The notes beneath the pieces are model-generated. The model was given only the letters and a program-made list of their open reading frames with translations, was not told the origin of the DNA and made no database searches. A DNA stretch of 64,000 bases from DATKPE01 sp035524335 (GTDB taxonomy: Bacteria > Bacteroidota > Ignavibacteria > UBA10030 > SZUA-254): assembly GCA_035524335.1 (NCBI GenBank), contig DATKPE010000029.1:62001-126000 (forward strand). The letters are read 5' to 3'. A program made the position numbers and the translations under genes. This document shows positions 36,774 through 48,537 of this stretch, one piece after another. Numbering within the stretch: position 1 is the first letter of the stretch; every line of letters begins with the position of its first letter.

Positions 36774-37910
36774 TCACGATGAGTGATGTGCGAGGGACGC
36801 CTCGGTCTGCCCGAGGCCGTACCGGTGTGCGGCAAGTGCGAGCACGGACCGGATGAGCTGATTATAGCCGATGCCGGCGGCCCGGGCCGCCTTGGGATAA
36901 CAGGAATTGTCTTCGGGATTCGGAAGAATGCCGGGGAGCGGATTGACTTCTATGATATGCGGGGTCCCCTCGCGGTCGAGGCGCAGGTCGATCCTGCTCC
37001 AGTCGCGACAGCGGAGCACCCTGTAGGTTTCACGGCAGACTGTTTCGATGGCGGCCTGAAGCGCGGGGGAAAGACGCGCCGGGCATTCGAATATATCGAG
37101 AGGTGCGTCGGATCGGTCCCAAATCCACTTCGCCTCGTACGAATAGACAGGATTGACGCCCGCGGGGAGCGAATCGAACCGGATTTCCACCACGGGCAGA
37201 ACGGTGCAGTTTTCGCCGTTGCCGAGCATCGCGACCGTGAATTCGCGGCCGCCGAGAAAATCCTCGACGAGGGCCGCCTGGCCGTATTCCTCGTGAATCC
37301 GGCCCACCTGCCCTGCCAGCTCCGCCCGCGTCCGGACAAGAGATGCGTCGAAGATCCCCTTGCTGGAACCTTCGTGCAGAGGTTTGACAAAGAGCGGAAA
37401 GCGGTCCGGCACCCGGCTGAGATCCCGGGCCGAATTTACGACCGTAAACCGGGCTGTCGGTATATTATAGTAGGAGAGAATTTCCTTTGTTCGCGATTTA
37501 TCGAGGCAGATCCCCAGGGTCAGCGGATCGGAACCGGTATAGGGAATGCCGAGCATTTCGAGGAGTGCGGGAACCTGCGCTTCCCGGGAGACACCGTGGA
37601 GACCTTCTGCGATGTTGAAGACGATCTCCGGCCGTTCGGCACGCAGAAGTTCCGGCGCGTTCTCGTCGGCTTCAATCATCACCACATCGTGTGATTCCGC
37701 AAGGGCCGCCCTTACCGCTTCGATGGTTTCAGGCGTGTCCCATTCGGCGTACAGATCGTTGAGATTCAGTTTGGAAGGATGATGCGCAGTGCGCAGCGGG
37801 GTGAGAAGAGAGCCACCTCCGGATTGTTCCGGAGGATCCGTTGAATCATTCGTGCCAGATTGTTGAGTACCATCTTCCTTTTTCTGATTGTAAACAAGCC
37901 CAACTCGCAT
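36774..37910 (-). CDS. ATP-grasp ligase, D-Ala-D-Ala ligase-like (2)
   Basis: 378 residues, paralogous to the next gene. It starts MRVGLVYNQKKEDG and then carries a ~40-residue low-complexity insert before the usual domain. Later blocks are EIVFNIAEGLHGVSREAQVP, IPYTGSDPLTLGICLDKS, FPLFVKPLHEGSSKGI, LVEDFLGGREFTVAML and IIEVNPLPGILPN. As in its paralogue, EVNP replaces the EVNT of Ddl. ATG 37910 is used: the upstream alternative at 37940 is TTG. No ribosome site precedes 37910; instead a 43-codon ORF with a strong site overlaps it (37846-37977), so translation may be coupled. It is the first gene of the island behind a strong promoter. Confidence 0.87.
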   Translation of the reverse strand: MRVGLVYNQKKEDGTQQSGTNDSTDPPEQSGGGSLLTPLRTAHHPSKLNLNDLYAEWDTPETIEAVRAALAESHDVVMIEADENAPELLRAERPEIVFNIAEGLHGVSREAQVPALLEMLGIPYTGSDPLTLGICLDKSRTKEILSYYNIPTARFTVVNSARDLSRVPDRFPLFVKPLHEGSSKGIFDASLVRTRAELAGQVGRIHEEYGQAALVEDFLGGREFTVAMLGNGENCTVLPVVEIRFDSLPAGVNPVYSYEAKWIWDRSDAPLDIFECPARLSPALQAAIETVCRETYRVLRCRDWSRIDLRLDREGTPHIIEVNPLPGILPNPEDNSCYPKAARAAGIGYNQLIRSVLALAAHRYGLGQTEASLAHHSS

Positions 37911-37977
37911 CGGAGTGATGTTCGCAGGAAGATCGATCAAGTAACTCGTGCAGTCCTCTCAAGTTGTTCGACATCAT
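37846..37977 (-). CDS. Possible 43-codon leader ORF overlapping the first ATP-grasp gene
   Basis: ATG 37977 (a second ATG follows at once) has GGAAGG six bases upstream, the best ribosome site in this leader. The frame runs 43 codons (MMSNNLRGLHELLDRSS...) to TGA at 37846, overlapping the first 65 bases of the ligase in another frame. The ligase itself has no visible ribosome site. The peptide resembles nothing I know; it could be a regulatory leader or chance. Confidence 0.3.
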   Translation of the reverse strand: MMSNNLRGLHELLDRSSCEHHSDASWACLQSEKGRWYSTIWHE

Positions 37978-38022
37978 TGAGATCCTTCCCTTCTCTCAAT
38001 GGTTAATTACGATTGCCTGAGT

Positions 38023-38050
38023 AATATAATCATTTTAACCTATTTGTCAA
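38023..38050 (-). promoter_or_regulatory. Strong predicted promoter of the ATP-grasp/GNAT/KamA island
   Basis: Minus-strand perfect -35 TTGACA (38045-38050), 16-bp spacer, -10 TATATT (38023-38028), in a locally AT-rich stretch. The start near 38016 leaves a leader of about 105 bases to the ligase ATG at 37910. It is the best promoter in the window. Confidence 0.65.
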
Positions 38051-38148
38051 GAAAAAAATGCTCCAACGAGGGTAAAAATGACTTCGGATCTCCGGTCACC
38101 GTCCGACTTTCATCCTCCGGTATCGCGGGACCTTCAGCCATCGGATGA

Positions 38149-40365
38149 TCAGCCGACCTGCATGAGGGTCAGCGCGTCCTTCCATCTCTCCGCGAGCTGT
38201 CTCCGGAGTGAACGATGCCCGGCTTCACGGAGATGCGGATCCTCCTGCACGATCCGGAACGCCTCGGAGCGGGCGCGGGTCAGAAGCTCCCCGTCGGTCA
38301 CAAGGTTGGCGATCTGAAGTTCCGGAATACCGCTCTGCCGGGTTCCGAAAAATTCACCCGGACCCCTCAATTCCAGATCAATTTCGGCAATTTTGAAGCC
38401 GTCCGTGGTCTCGACCATCGTCGCCAGACGGCGGACCGACTTCTGCCGTTCCGCGTCCTCCCCCTCGGTGAGGCGGGAAGAGGGCGCACGCTTTACCCCC
38501 CGCGCCAGCCAATCCTCCGTCACCAGAAGACAGTACGACTGCTCCCCCCCTCTCCCGACCCGGCCTCTCAGCTGGTGCAGCTGGGAAAGGCCGAACCGTT
38601 CCGCATGCTGGATGACCATGACGGTGGCATTCGGTATGTCGATCCCCACCTCGACCACCGTTGTCGCGACAAGAATGTTGATCTTTCCATCCTTCATCCC
38701 GGTCATGACGGTATCTTTTTCGTCTGCGGACATCTTTCCATGGAGGAGACCGACGGTGAGATCCGGAAATATTTTCGTCCTGAGTTCCTCATAGCTCTCG
38801 GTCGCGGCCCTGAGGTCGAGCTTCTCCGACTCCTCCACCAGAGGATAGATGATATAGACCTGACGGCCCGATTCGATCTCCTGCCGGATGAATTTATATA
38901 CCGACTCCCGTCGTGAATCGGGAAAAATTACCGTTTTTACAGGCTTCCGCTCCTTCGGCAGTTCGTCGATGATTGAAACATCCAGGTCTCCGTACAGCGT
39001 CAGGGAGAGTGTCCTCGGTATGGGGGTCGCGGTCATGACCAGGATATCGGGCTGGATACCGGGCATGTCCGCTCCCGCCGCCGATTTCTCGCGGAGAGCA
39101 AGCCGCTGAGCCACTCCGAAGCGGTGCTGTTCATCGATGACAATAAGGCCAAGCCGGGCGAATTCCACCTGCTCCTGAATGAGCGCATGGGTTCCGATGA
39201 CGATGGAGGCTCTTCCATTCCGCACGTCGTCCAGCACATCCTGCCGCAGGCGTTGTCGCTGGCCGCCGACCAGGAGACGCATGGTGATATCCGTTCCCCC
39301 GAGCATCGATGCGATGTTGCGGTAATGCTGTTCCGCCAGGATTTCGGTCGGCGCCATGAGCGCCGCCTGGTAGCCGTTTTCAGCCGCAATGAGCATGGCG
39401 ATCAGAGCGACGACGGTTTTCCCGCTTCCGACATCCCCCTGCAGGAGGCGGTTCATCGGCTTCCCGGAAGCCATATCCGCGGTGATCTCTTTGATTACCC
39501 GCGTCTGCGCCGCGGTGAGACGGAACGGAAGACGGTCGACAAGGGCCCGCGCCAGTTTGCTCTGTACGCTGAAGACGATCCCGGGGAGTTGATCCTTCAT
39601 TGCCGACCGCCTGAGGGCGAGAAGCATCTGGAGGGAAAAAAGTTCGTCGAATTTCAGACGCTCCCTCGCCCGGCCGAGGAGCAGTTCTGATTCGGGAAAA
39701 TGAATATTGGCCAGCGCTTCGCGGACGCCGAGGTAACCGAGACGCCGGAGAAGCTCATCAGGAAGATGTTCCGGGACGAGATCGAGAAATTCGTCGATGA
39801 CCGTCCGGAGAATCCTGCGGAGGCCTTTCACATGGAGATTGACGTCCTTCAGGTTCTCGGAGGAACCGTACTTGGGGACGATACCGGTGGTGTGCAGAAA
39901 ACCGGAAGGACCTTCGTCCTCATCATCGGGGGTCAGCCGGTCGATGGAGGGATGAATGAACTGGGGTCGTCCGCGGTAGGCAGTGACTTTGCCGGAAACA
40001 GCCAGAAGGTCGCCCGGGGCGAATGCCTTCCTGAAGTAGGAGACGCTTCGGAAAAAGATGAGAGGGATCGTGCCGGAATCGTCGCCGAGAATAATGATGA
40101 GCCGCTGGCGGGGCGGGCGCCCGACCAGATCGACAGCCCTGACGGTCCCGACGGCGGTTGTCCAGCGCTCCGAGCCGATCGTGCCGGCGAGCCGGGCAAC
40201 GGGAAGAGCCGAACCGAGGTCAATGTACCCGTACGGAAAATAGTAGAGGAGATCGTAGACTCTGGCAATGCCGTGCTCCTTCAGCGCCTCGGCCCGTTTC
40301 GGCCCGATGCCGCGCACATACTGCACGGGATCATCCAGAGAGCGGCGGTTTACGGGAGAGCTCAT
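38149..40365 (-). CDS. recG: ATP-dependent DNA helicase RecG
   Basis: A 738-residue branch-migration helicase that regresses stalled forks and processes Holliday junctions. The N-terminal wedge/OB domain includes VQYVRGIGPKRAEALKEHGI. Helicase motifs are LLQGDVGSGKTVVALIAM (Walker A), VIDEQHRFGVAQR (DEQH box), TATPIPRTLSLTLYGDLD and LHQLRGRVGRGGEQSYCLL (motif VI). Length is close to the ~690-residue E. coli protein. ATG 40365 (MSSPVNRRS) is used; the frame also opens with GTG at 40383. It follows gpsA by 74 bases and ends the long smc-to-recG run. Confidence 0.95.
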   Translation of the reverse strand: MSSPVNRRSLDDPVQYVRGIGPKRAEALKEHGIARVYDLLYYFPYGYIDLGSALPVARLAGTIGSERWTTAVGTVRAVDLVGRPPRQRLIIILGDDSGTIPLIFFRSVSYFRKAFAPGDLLAVSGKVTAYRGRPQFIHPSIDRLTPDDEDEGPSGFLHTTGIVPKYGSSENLKDVNLHVKGLRRILRTVIDEFLDLVPEHLPDELLRRLGYLGVREALANIHFPESELLLGRARERLKFDELFSLQMLLALRRSAMKDQLPGIVFSVQSKLARALVDRLPFRLTAAQTRVIKEITADMASGKPMNRLLQGDVGSGKTVVALIAMLIAAENGYQAALMAPTEILAEQHYRNIASMLGGTDITMRLLVGGQRQRLRQDVLDDVRNGRASIVIGTHALIQEQVEFARLGLIVIDEQHRFGVAQRLALREKSAAGADMPGIQPDILVMTATPIPRTLSLTLYGDLDVSIIDELPKERKPVKTVIFPDSRRESVYKFIRQEIESGRQVYIIYPLVEESEKLDLRAATESYEELRTKIFPDLTVGLLHGKMSADEKDTVMTGMKDGKINILVATTVVEVGIDIPNATVMVIQHAERFGLSQLHQLRGRVGRGGEQSYCLLVTEDWLARGVKRAPSSRLTEGEDAERQKSVRRLATMVETTDGFKIAEIDLELRGPGEFFGTRQSGIPELQIANLVTDGELLTRARSEAFRIVQEDPHLREAGHRSLRRQLAERWKDALTLMQVG

Positions 40366-40439
40366 ACGCGGGGGAATCGGCACACCACACCGGGGGAAGG
40401 AGTCATTGCGGACCGGTCAGGCGGAGGAGGCCGGGCTGT

Positions 40440-41438
40440 TCAGATTTCCCCCTTTGCGTCGCGCGTCATCAGGTCGGACGTCGCGATAATCGGATCCTTG
40501 TCCTCGAACAGCACCTGGTACACCTCATTCACGATGGGAAGCTCGACGTGCAGTTTACGACCGAGGTCATAGACCGATTTTGTCGTTGCGACTCCTTCGG
40601 CAACCATGACCATTTCTCCGAGGATGTCCTGGAGTCTCCGTCCGCGGCCAATTTCCTCTCCGACGTGGCGGTTCCGGGAATGCCTGCTCATGCAGGTGAC
40701 GATAAGGTCGCCGATCCCCGAAAGTCCGGCAAATGTGTGAGGCTGGGCGCCCATGGATCGCCCGAGGCGGGAGATTTCCGCCGTCGCGCGGGTCATGATC
40801 GCGGCTTTCGTATTGTCGCCGAAGCCCGCCCCGTCCGCGATTCCCGCCCCGATCGCAATGACGTTTTTAATGGAGCCGGCGAGTTCGACGCCGCGGATAT
40901 CGTCGCTCGAATAGACGCGGAAATAGGGTGTCATGAAAACCTGCTGGGCGACGCGGGCGGCGTCGAGGCTCTCCGAGGCCGCCACGACGGCTGTCGGCAC
41001 CTGCCGGGCCACCTCTTCAGCGAACGAAGGCCCCGACAGCGTCACAACACGAACCGGTGAGATCGTCGGCAGAACCGCCCGCAGAACCTCCGAGACGGTC
41101 AGGAGGGAGGTGTTCTCGATCCCCTTTGCGACGTTGACGAAAAACGTATGCCGGAAATCGTGTCCCTCCAGCTGTGCCGCGACAGAGCGGACGAACTGCG
41201 CCGGGATGGCGGTCACCACGAGGTCCGCCCCTTCGACGGCGGCGAACAGATCGCTCGTGACGGTCACTTCCTCCGGGATCCTGATGCCGGGGAGAAGGCG
41301 GACATTTTCGCGCGACGCCGCGAGCGCACGCGCGTGGTCGTCCCGGTGGGCCCAGAGGGTGACATCGTGAACATTATAGTTGAGGAGAACGGCGAGGGTG
41401 GTTCCCCAACTGCCCGCGCCGAGCACTGTTATATGCAT
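40440..41438 (-). CDS. gpsA: Glycerol-3-phosphate dehydrogenase [NAD(P)+]
   Basis: A 332-residue cytoplasmic enzyme that reduces dihydroxyacetone phosphate to sn-glycerol 3-phosphate, the backbone of phospholipids. The Rossmann motif is VLGAGSWGTTLAVLL at the N-terminus; the catalytic Lys is in ELAGSIKNVIAIGAGIADG, and the C-terminal domain has LSGIGDLIVTCMSRHSRNR. It directly follows plsY (54 bases), the next enzyme of the same route. Confidence 0.96.
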   Translation of the reverse strand: MHITVLGAGSWGTTLAVLLNYNVHDVTLWAHRDDHARALAASRENVRLLPGIRIPEEVTVTSDLFAAVEGADLVVTAIPAQFVRSVAAQLEGHDFRHTFFVNVAKGIENTSLLTVSEVLRAVLPTISPVRVVTLSGPSFAEEVARQVPTAVVAASESLDAARVAQQVFMTPYFRVYSSDDIRGVELAGSIKNVIAIGAGIADGAGFGDNTKAAIMTRATAEISRLGRSMGAQPHTFAGLSGIGDLIVTCMSRHSRNRHVGEEIGRGRRLQDILGEMVMVAEGVATTKSVYDLGRKLHVELPIVNEVYQVLFEDKDPIIATSDLMTRDAKGEI

Positions 41439-41492
41439 GCAGAACCTTCAGGAGAGCGTGAGCCCCCGGGGGAGCGGCCGTCGCCCGGGATC

Positions 41493-42158
41493 TTATTCCG
41501 GCAGGCGGATTTTGGTGAACCGGTGTTCCGTCCCATCGAGGAGCCGGCGGATATTCGCCCGATGCGTATACAGAAGAAGCAGGCTGATGCCGATGCTGAA
41601 GAAAATGAGCGTGTGGTACCCCTGCAGTTCGCCATGAAAGACATTGTGACGGAGACACATGGTCAGGGGAAAAGCGACGGCGGCGCTGATCGAGCCGAGC
41701 GAGATATACCGGAAGAGCAGGACCACGATGGAAAAGACGCCGAGCGCGATCAGGGCCTCGATCGTCGCGAGACCGAGGAGCACCCCGCCTGCAGTCGCGA
41801 TGCCTTTCCCGCCCCGGAACCCCCCGAAGGCAGTCCAGACATGCCCCAGGATCGCCATACAGCCCGCAATGATCCTGATGAGCGTCACGTCGGTGAACGG
41901 TGTCGCGTTGGTGAAGGGAAAGGGGCCGTACATCAGTTTGGTCACTATCATCGTCGCGATATATCCCTTGAGGATATCGATGGCGATGACGAAAATGCCC
42001 ATCCGGTATCCAAGTACCCGCATGACATTCGTTCCGCCGGCATTGCCGCTGCCGTGCTCCCGGATATCGAGACCGCGCACAATTTTCGTGATGATGATGC
42101 TTGTCGGAAACGATCCCACCAGGTAGCTAAGAACGACCACGAGTGCCAGAGGCATCAT
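41493..42158 (-). CDS. plsY: Glycerol-3-phosphate acyltransferase PlsY
   Basis: A 221-residue inner-membrane enzyme acylating glycerol 3-phosphate from acyl-phosphate, the first committed step of phosphatidic acid synthesis. Family motifs are YLVGSFPTSIIITK, REHGSGNAGGTNVMRVLG and FGGFRGGKGIATAGGVLL. Five to six hydrophobic helices are seen. The first two codons are both ATG, so either may be used. It pairs with gpsA downstream, which supplies its substrate. Confidence 0.96.
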   Translation of the reverse strand: MMPLALVVVLSYLVGSFPTSIIITKIVRGLDIREHGSGNAGGTNVMRVLGYRMGIFVIAIDILKGYIATMIVTKLMYGPFPFTNATPFTDVTLIRIIAGCMAILGHVWTAFGGFRGGKGIATAGGVLLGLATIEALIALGVFSIVVLLFRYISLGSISAAVAFPLTMCLRHNVFHGELQGYHTLIFFSIGISLLLLYTHRANIRRLLDGTEHRFTKIRLPE

Positions 42159-42229
42159 ATCTCATCCCGATGATAGTTCGAAAAATGACTACAGCCATCC
42201 ATGTAAAGATACAAAATTGCCGGAAAGAA

Positions 42230-42955
42230 TCAAGAATCGCATGATTCGCACCCGGACCGCGTCCGGCAGATGATTTCAGCCAGTTCCAGGTCCTCGGGGG
42301 TCGTTACCTTGATGTTTTCGTAATTTCCTTCGACAATTTTCACCTTCCCGCCCGCCGATTCCACGAGAGATGCGTCATCCGTCGCCGCCCTCTGTTCCGC
42401 GGCCGCCTTCCGGTATGCCTCGAATATAACCTGAAAACGAAACCCCTGCGGCGTCTGCACCGCACGGAGCTCATCCCTGGGGAGCGTTCCCCGGACGAAA
42501 AGGTCTTCCGAGGCGATTTTGACCGTCTCCTTGGGGATCATGGCCGGCACGGCGGCGCCGAAAAGGGCCGCCGCATCCAGGACACGCTGAACCGTGCCGC
42601 CATCCGGAAAGGGCCGGACGGCGTCATGGATCAGGACAAGTTCGGGAGGATCGGCGGCAAAAAATTTCAGCCCATTGTAGACGGAATCCTGCCGTTCGGC
42701 CCCCCCTCCGACGACCGCGACGATCTTCGACAGGCCGAACCGGCGGAAGATCGTTTCCATTTCCCCGGTCAGATCGGCCGGAGCGGCGACGACGATCCGG
42801 CCGACCGCCGGCAATTCCTGGAAAAAACCTAGCGCATGCACCAGGAGCGGTTTGCCCGCCAGATCCATGAGCTGTTTCGGCGTCCCGGCGCCGAGGCGTA
42901 CCCCTTTCCCCGCCGCCGGAACGATCACGCCGACCGTGTTGTGTCCGGAAGACAT
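42230..42955 (-). CDS. ispD: 2-C-methyl-D-erythritol 4-phosphate cytidylyltransferase
   Basis: A 241-residue enzyme of the MEP isoprenoid pathway forming CDP-methylerythritol from CTP. The signature VIVPAAGKGVRLGAGTPKQ is at the N-terminus, with VLIHDAVRPFPD and AVQTPQGFRF further on. The start at 42955 (MSSGHNTVG) is chosen, 5 bases after the queA stop; a longer frame to 43003 lies inside queA. It implies isoprenoids are made by the MEP route. Confidence 0.95.
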   Translation of the reverse strand: MSSGHNTVGVIVPAAGKGVRLGAGTPKQLMDLAGKPLLVHALGFFQELPAVGRIVVAAPADLTGEMETIFRRFGLSKIVAVVGGGAERQDSVYNGLKFFAADPPELVLIHDAVRPFPDGGTVQRVLDAAALFGAAVPAMIPKETVKIASEDLFVRGTLPRDELRAVQTPQGFRFQVIFEAYRKAAAEQRAATDDASLVESAGGKVKIVEGNYENIKVTTPEDLELAEIICRTRSGCESCDS

Positions 42956-42960
42956 GACAC

Positions 42961-43998
42961 TCAGACGATCAGCATCGCGTCGCCATAGCTGTAGAACCGC
43001 CACTTCTCCTTGATCGCCTTCTTGTACGCCTTGAGGACAAAATCCCTCCCGGCGAATGCGCAGACCATCATCAGAAGCGTCGATTCAGGCATATGGAAAT
43101 TCGTGACGAGCCGGTCGACGATCTTGAAATCGTACGGCGGGAAGATGAATTTGTCAGTCCATCCGCGGTTCGCCTTCAGGTGCCCCGTCGTCGTCACGCT
43201 CGATTCGAGCGCTCGGACGGTGCTCGTTCCCACGACGAACACTTTCCCCTTGCCGTCGATCGTCTTATTCACCATATCGACCGTCGATTGCGGGATCTCA
43301 TAGTACTCGGAATCCATCTTGTGCTTCGAGAGATCCTCCACCTCCACCGCGCGGAACGACCCGAGCCCGAGATGCAGGATGACGGGGGCGACCTTTACCC
43401 CCTTCTTCTCGAGCTGTGCGATCAGGCGCTTGGTAAAATGGAGACCGGCCGTCGGCGCCGCCACCGATCCGATGTATTTCGCATACACCGTCTGGTACGA
43501 CTCCTTGTCGTCGTCCGTGGCATCGCGGTTGATGTAGTACGGCAGGGGCGTCACTCCGATCCGTTCGATCACCTTGAACAGGTCGTTTTTATAGTTGAAG
43601 CGGACCGTCCTGCCGCGGGAGGTGGTATTGTCGATGACCTCGCACCAGATCTTTCCGTCATCAAAATAGATTTTATTGCCGATGCGGACCTTTCTGGCTG
43701 GATCGACGATCACATCCCATATCCCTTCGTCATGGTTCAGCTCGCGGAGAAGGAACACTTCGATCTTGGCGTTCGTTTTTTCCTTCCGGCCGAACAGCCT
43801 CGCGGGAAAGACCTTCGTCTGATTGACCACGAGGCAGTCGCCTTTGGAAAAATAGTTCACGATGTCGCTGAAGCGGTGTTCCTCCATCGACTCGTCGGCG
43901 CGTTTCAGCACCATCAGCTTGGATGCATCCCGCGGCTTCGCCGGAAATTTGGCAATCAGGTTCCGGGGCAACGGGTATTTGAAATCTGAGAGTTTCAT
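42961..43998 (-). CDS. queA: S-adenosylmethionine:tRNA ribosyltransferase-isomerase
   Basis: A 345-residue enzyme that adds the epoxycyclopentanediol of queuosine to tRNA. It starts MKLSDFKYPLPRNLIAKFPA, with DCLVVNQTKVFPARLFGRK, AAPTAGLHFTKRLI and VGTSTVRALESS as further blocks. Ribosome site AGGAGA stands 8 bases before the ATG. It is preceded by ppdK (57-base gap) and followed closely by ispD. No tgt, queC, queD or queE is in view. Confidence 0.96.
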   Translation of the reverse strand: MKLSDFKYPLPRNLIAKFPAKPRDASKLMVLKRADESMEEHRFSDIVNYFSKGDCLVVNQTKVFPARLFGRKEKTNAKIEVFLLRELNHDEGIWDVIVDPARKVRIGNKIYFDDGKIWCEVIDNTTSRGRTVRFNYKNDLFKVIERIGVTPLPYYINRDATDDDKESYQTVYAKYIGSVAAPTAGLHFTKRLIAQLEKKGVKVAPVILHLGLGSFRAVEVEDLSKHKMDSEYYEIPQSTVDMVNKTIDGKGKVFVVGTSTVRALESSVTTTGHLKANRGWTDKFIFPPYDFKIVDRLVTNFHMPESTLLMMVCAFAGRDFVLKAYKKAIKEKWRFYSYGDAMLIV

Positions 43999-44055
43999 CT
44001 CTCGTCTCCTGTCTGGTGATATGTGTTCAGCTGTTCGTGTCCTGCCGGCCGTCTG

Positions 44056-46784
<2,729 letters not shown>

Positions 46785-46788
<4 letters not shown>

Positions 46789-47507
46789 TGCGGTATCCTA
46801 TTCTGAGAATGTGAATGTGAAATAGTCGTTGTCTGTAAAAACCTGTTGAGAAGATTCCGTGCAAACACGTTCCCCGCGTCAGCCATCCGTTCGGGATGAT
46901 ACTGGACGAGGCAGAAGAACGAGTGGCCGGCCGGCTGACGAAGCTCCAGCGCCTCGACGATTCCGTCGTCCGAGCGGGCCGCCAGCCGGAGCCGATCCGG
47001 GATTCCGGCGACCGCCTGATGATGGCTCGAATTCACTTCGCCGTTCAGCGCGCCGATCATTGCGGCGAACGAAGTCGCCGGTTCGGCCGCGATGGCGTGG
47101 CGGCATTCCCCGTCGTTCGTCCGGTGCGGCCTGTATCCCGCCTCCACCAGGTCGGGGATCAGGCTACCGCCGAGGCAGACCGCCGCGATCTGCATTCCCC
47201 GGCAGATGCCCAGGAGCGGAATGCCGCGGTCCAGCGCGGTAGTCAGGAGGCCGATTTCAAATTCGTCCCGGCGCGGGTCGGTACCGGTTATAGACGGATG
47301 AGCCGCGGGACCGCCGTACAGCTCGGGACTTACGTCGTGCCCGCCCGTAAGAAGGAGTCCGTCACAGCGGTCCAGCGTCCCACCGTTGCCTCTGCCGTAG
47401 GAGAGCACCTCGATCCTGAGACCGGTCCCGCCGCCTTCCAGCCAGGTTATATATTTCCGGAATTTGTCTTCCGAGCCGCCGGTATCGGTCACCGCAATCG
47501 TGATCAT
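46785..47507 (-). CDS. Gamma-glutamyl-gamma-aminobutyrate hydrolase family (C26) protein
   Basis: A 240-residue class I glutamine-amidotransferase-like hydrolase. The nucleophile Cys is in LLGICRGMQIAAV, the His in LVQYHPER, and GGHDVSPELYGG gives the oxyanion region. PuuD of E. coli hydrolyses gamma-glutamyl-GABA; the family is wide, so the substrate here is open. It overlaps lpxK (4 bases) upstream and ppdK (4 bases) downstream. Position between a lipid A gene and PPDK gives no functional clue. Confidence 0.88.
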
Positions 47508-48535
47508 CGCGTCACACCGGCCGTCCGGGCGATCATATCTTTCAGCACCTGTTCACCTTCCACGATCTTCATCCTTATTTCGAGATAGCGCCATCGGTCG
47601 TCTGTGATCTCCCGCAGTCCGCCGGCGATTCTTGCGGCATCCTTCTCGGTAGTGACGATCAGCCGGCTTCCCGCGTGTTCCGCCTGGAGCGCTATCTCCC
47701 GGAGTTCCGCGGGAGAATAGCGGTGATGGTCTCCGAACACCCGGAGCCCCCGCACGTCATATCCGGCGGCCGCAAGCGTCGTGCGGAACGATTCCGGTTT
47801 CGCGATCCCGCAGAACGCATAGCAGGACATGCGGGGTTCTGCGCCCGGATCCGTCCGGTTCCGTCCGTCGATGCCGACCAGGGCGGCGGGTTGTTTTTCA
47901 GCCGTCACGACCAGCCCGCCGTAATATTTTCTGATGCCCGCCGCGGGATCATCCGCACCTTCCGAGCTCCGGATCAGGACAACGCATCCCGCACGTTTGA
48001 GAGCGTGAAGCGGTTCGCGGAACCTGCCTGCGGGGAGCAATACGGGGCTCGTCTGCAGGTCGGCGGCATCGATAAGCACGATGTCGAGGTCGCGTTTCAG
48101 ATAACGGTGCTGAAAGCCGTCGTCAAGAACAATGCACCCGACATGAAAGCGGTCAATCATGAAGCGGGCGCCCCGGATCCTGCGTTCATCCACCATCACG
48201 ACCGCCGGGCGGAATTTCCGCGCGATCTGGACCGGTTCATCTCCCGCTTCGGCGGTATCCGCGAGGACCCGTTCACCGTCCGAAACGATCATCGTCCCCC
48301 GGGTCGACCGTCCGTAGCCTCTGCTCAGCGTTCCGGTTTTGACGCCGAGGCGCGTGAGGCAGTCGACGATATATTCGACCAACGGGGTCTTGCCGCTGCC
48401 CCCCGCGGTGAGGTTCCCGACGGATATCACAGGAACCGGCACCCGCACCTGCGAAAGGATTCCTGCATCGAACATCCGGTTCCGCAGGGCAACAGCGCCG
48501 CCGTAGATCCACGCCGCCGGACGAAGAAGCATCAT
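47504..48535 (-). CDS. lpxK: Tetraacyldisaccharide 4'-kinase
   Basis: A 343-residue inner-membrane kinase that phosphorylates the 4' position of the lipid A disaccharide. The N-terminal hydrophobic segment (MLLRPAAWIYGGAVALRNRM) anchors it; the P-loop is VGNLTAGGSGKTPLVEYI, and TLSRGYGRSTRG follows. ATG 48535 is used, 2 bases after the lpxB stop; GTG 48547 is an alternative that would overlap lpxB by 10 bases. It directly follows lpxB, which makes its substrate. Confidence 0.94.
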   Translation of the reverse strand: MMLLRPAAWIYGGAVALRNRMFDAGILSQVRVPVPVISVGNLTAGGSGKTPLVEYIVDCLTRLGVKTGTLSRGYGRSTRGTMIVSDGERVLADTAEAGDEPVQIARKFRPAVVMVDERRIRGARFMIDRFHVGCIVLDDGFQHRYLKRDLDIVLIDAADLQTSPVLLPAGRFREPLHALKRAGCVVLIRSSEGADDPAAGIRKYYGGLVVTAEKQPAALVGIDGRNRTDPGAEPRMSCYAFCGIAKPESFRTTLAAAGYDVRGLRVFGDHHRYSPAELREIALQAEHAGSRLIVTTEKDAARIAGGLREITDDRWRYLEIRMKIVEGEQVLKDMIARTAGVTR

Positions 48536-48537
48536 GG

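Noticed and set aside
35682..37910. The two ATP-grasp genes as D-alanine-D-alanine ligases of cell-wall synthesis
   Set aside because: Both have EVNP instead of the EVNT-PGMT ending, and neither lies near mur or fts genes.
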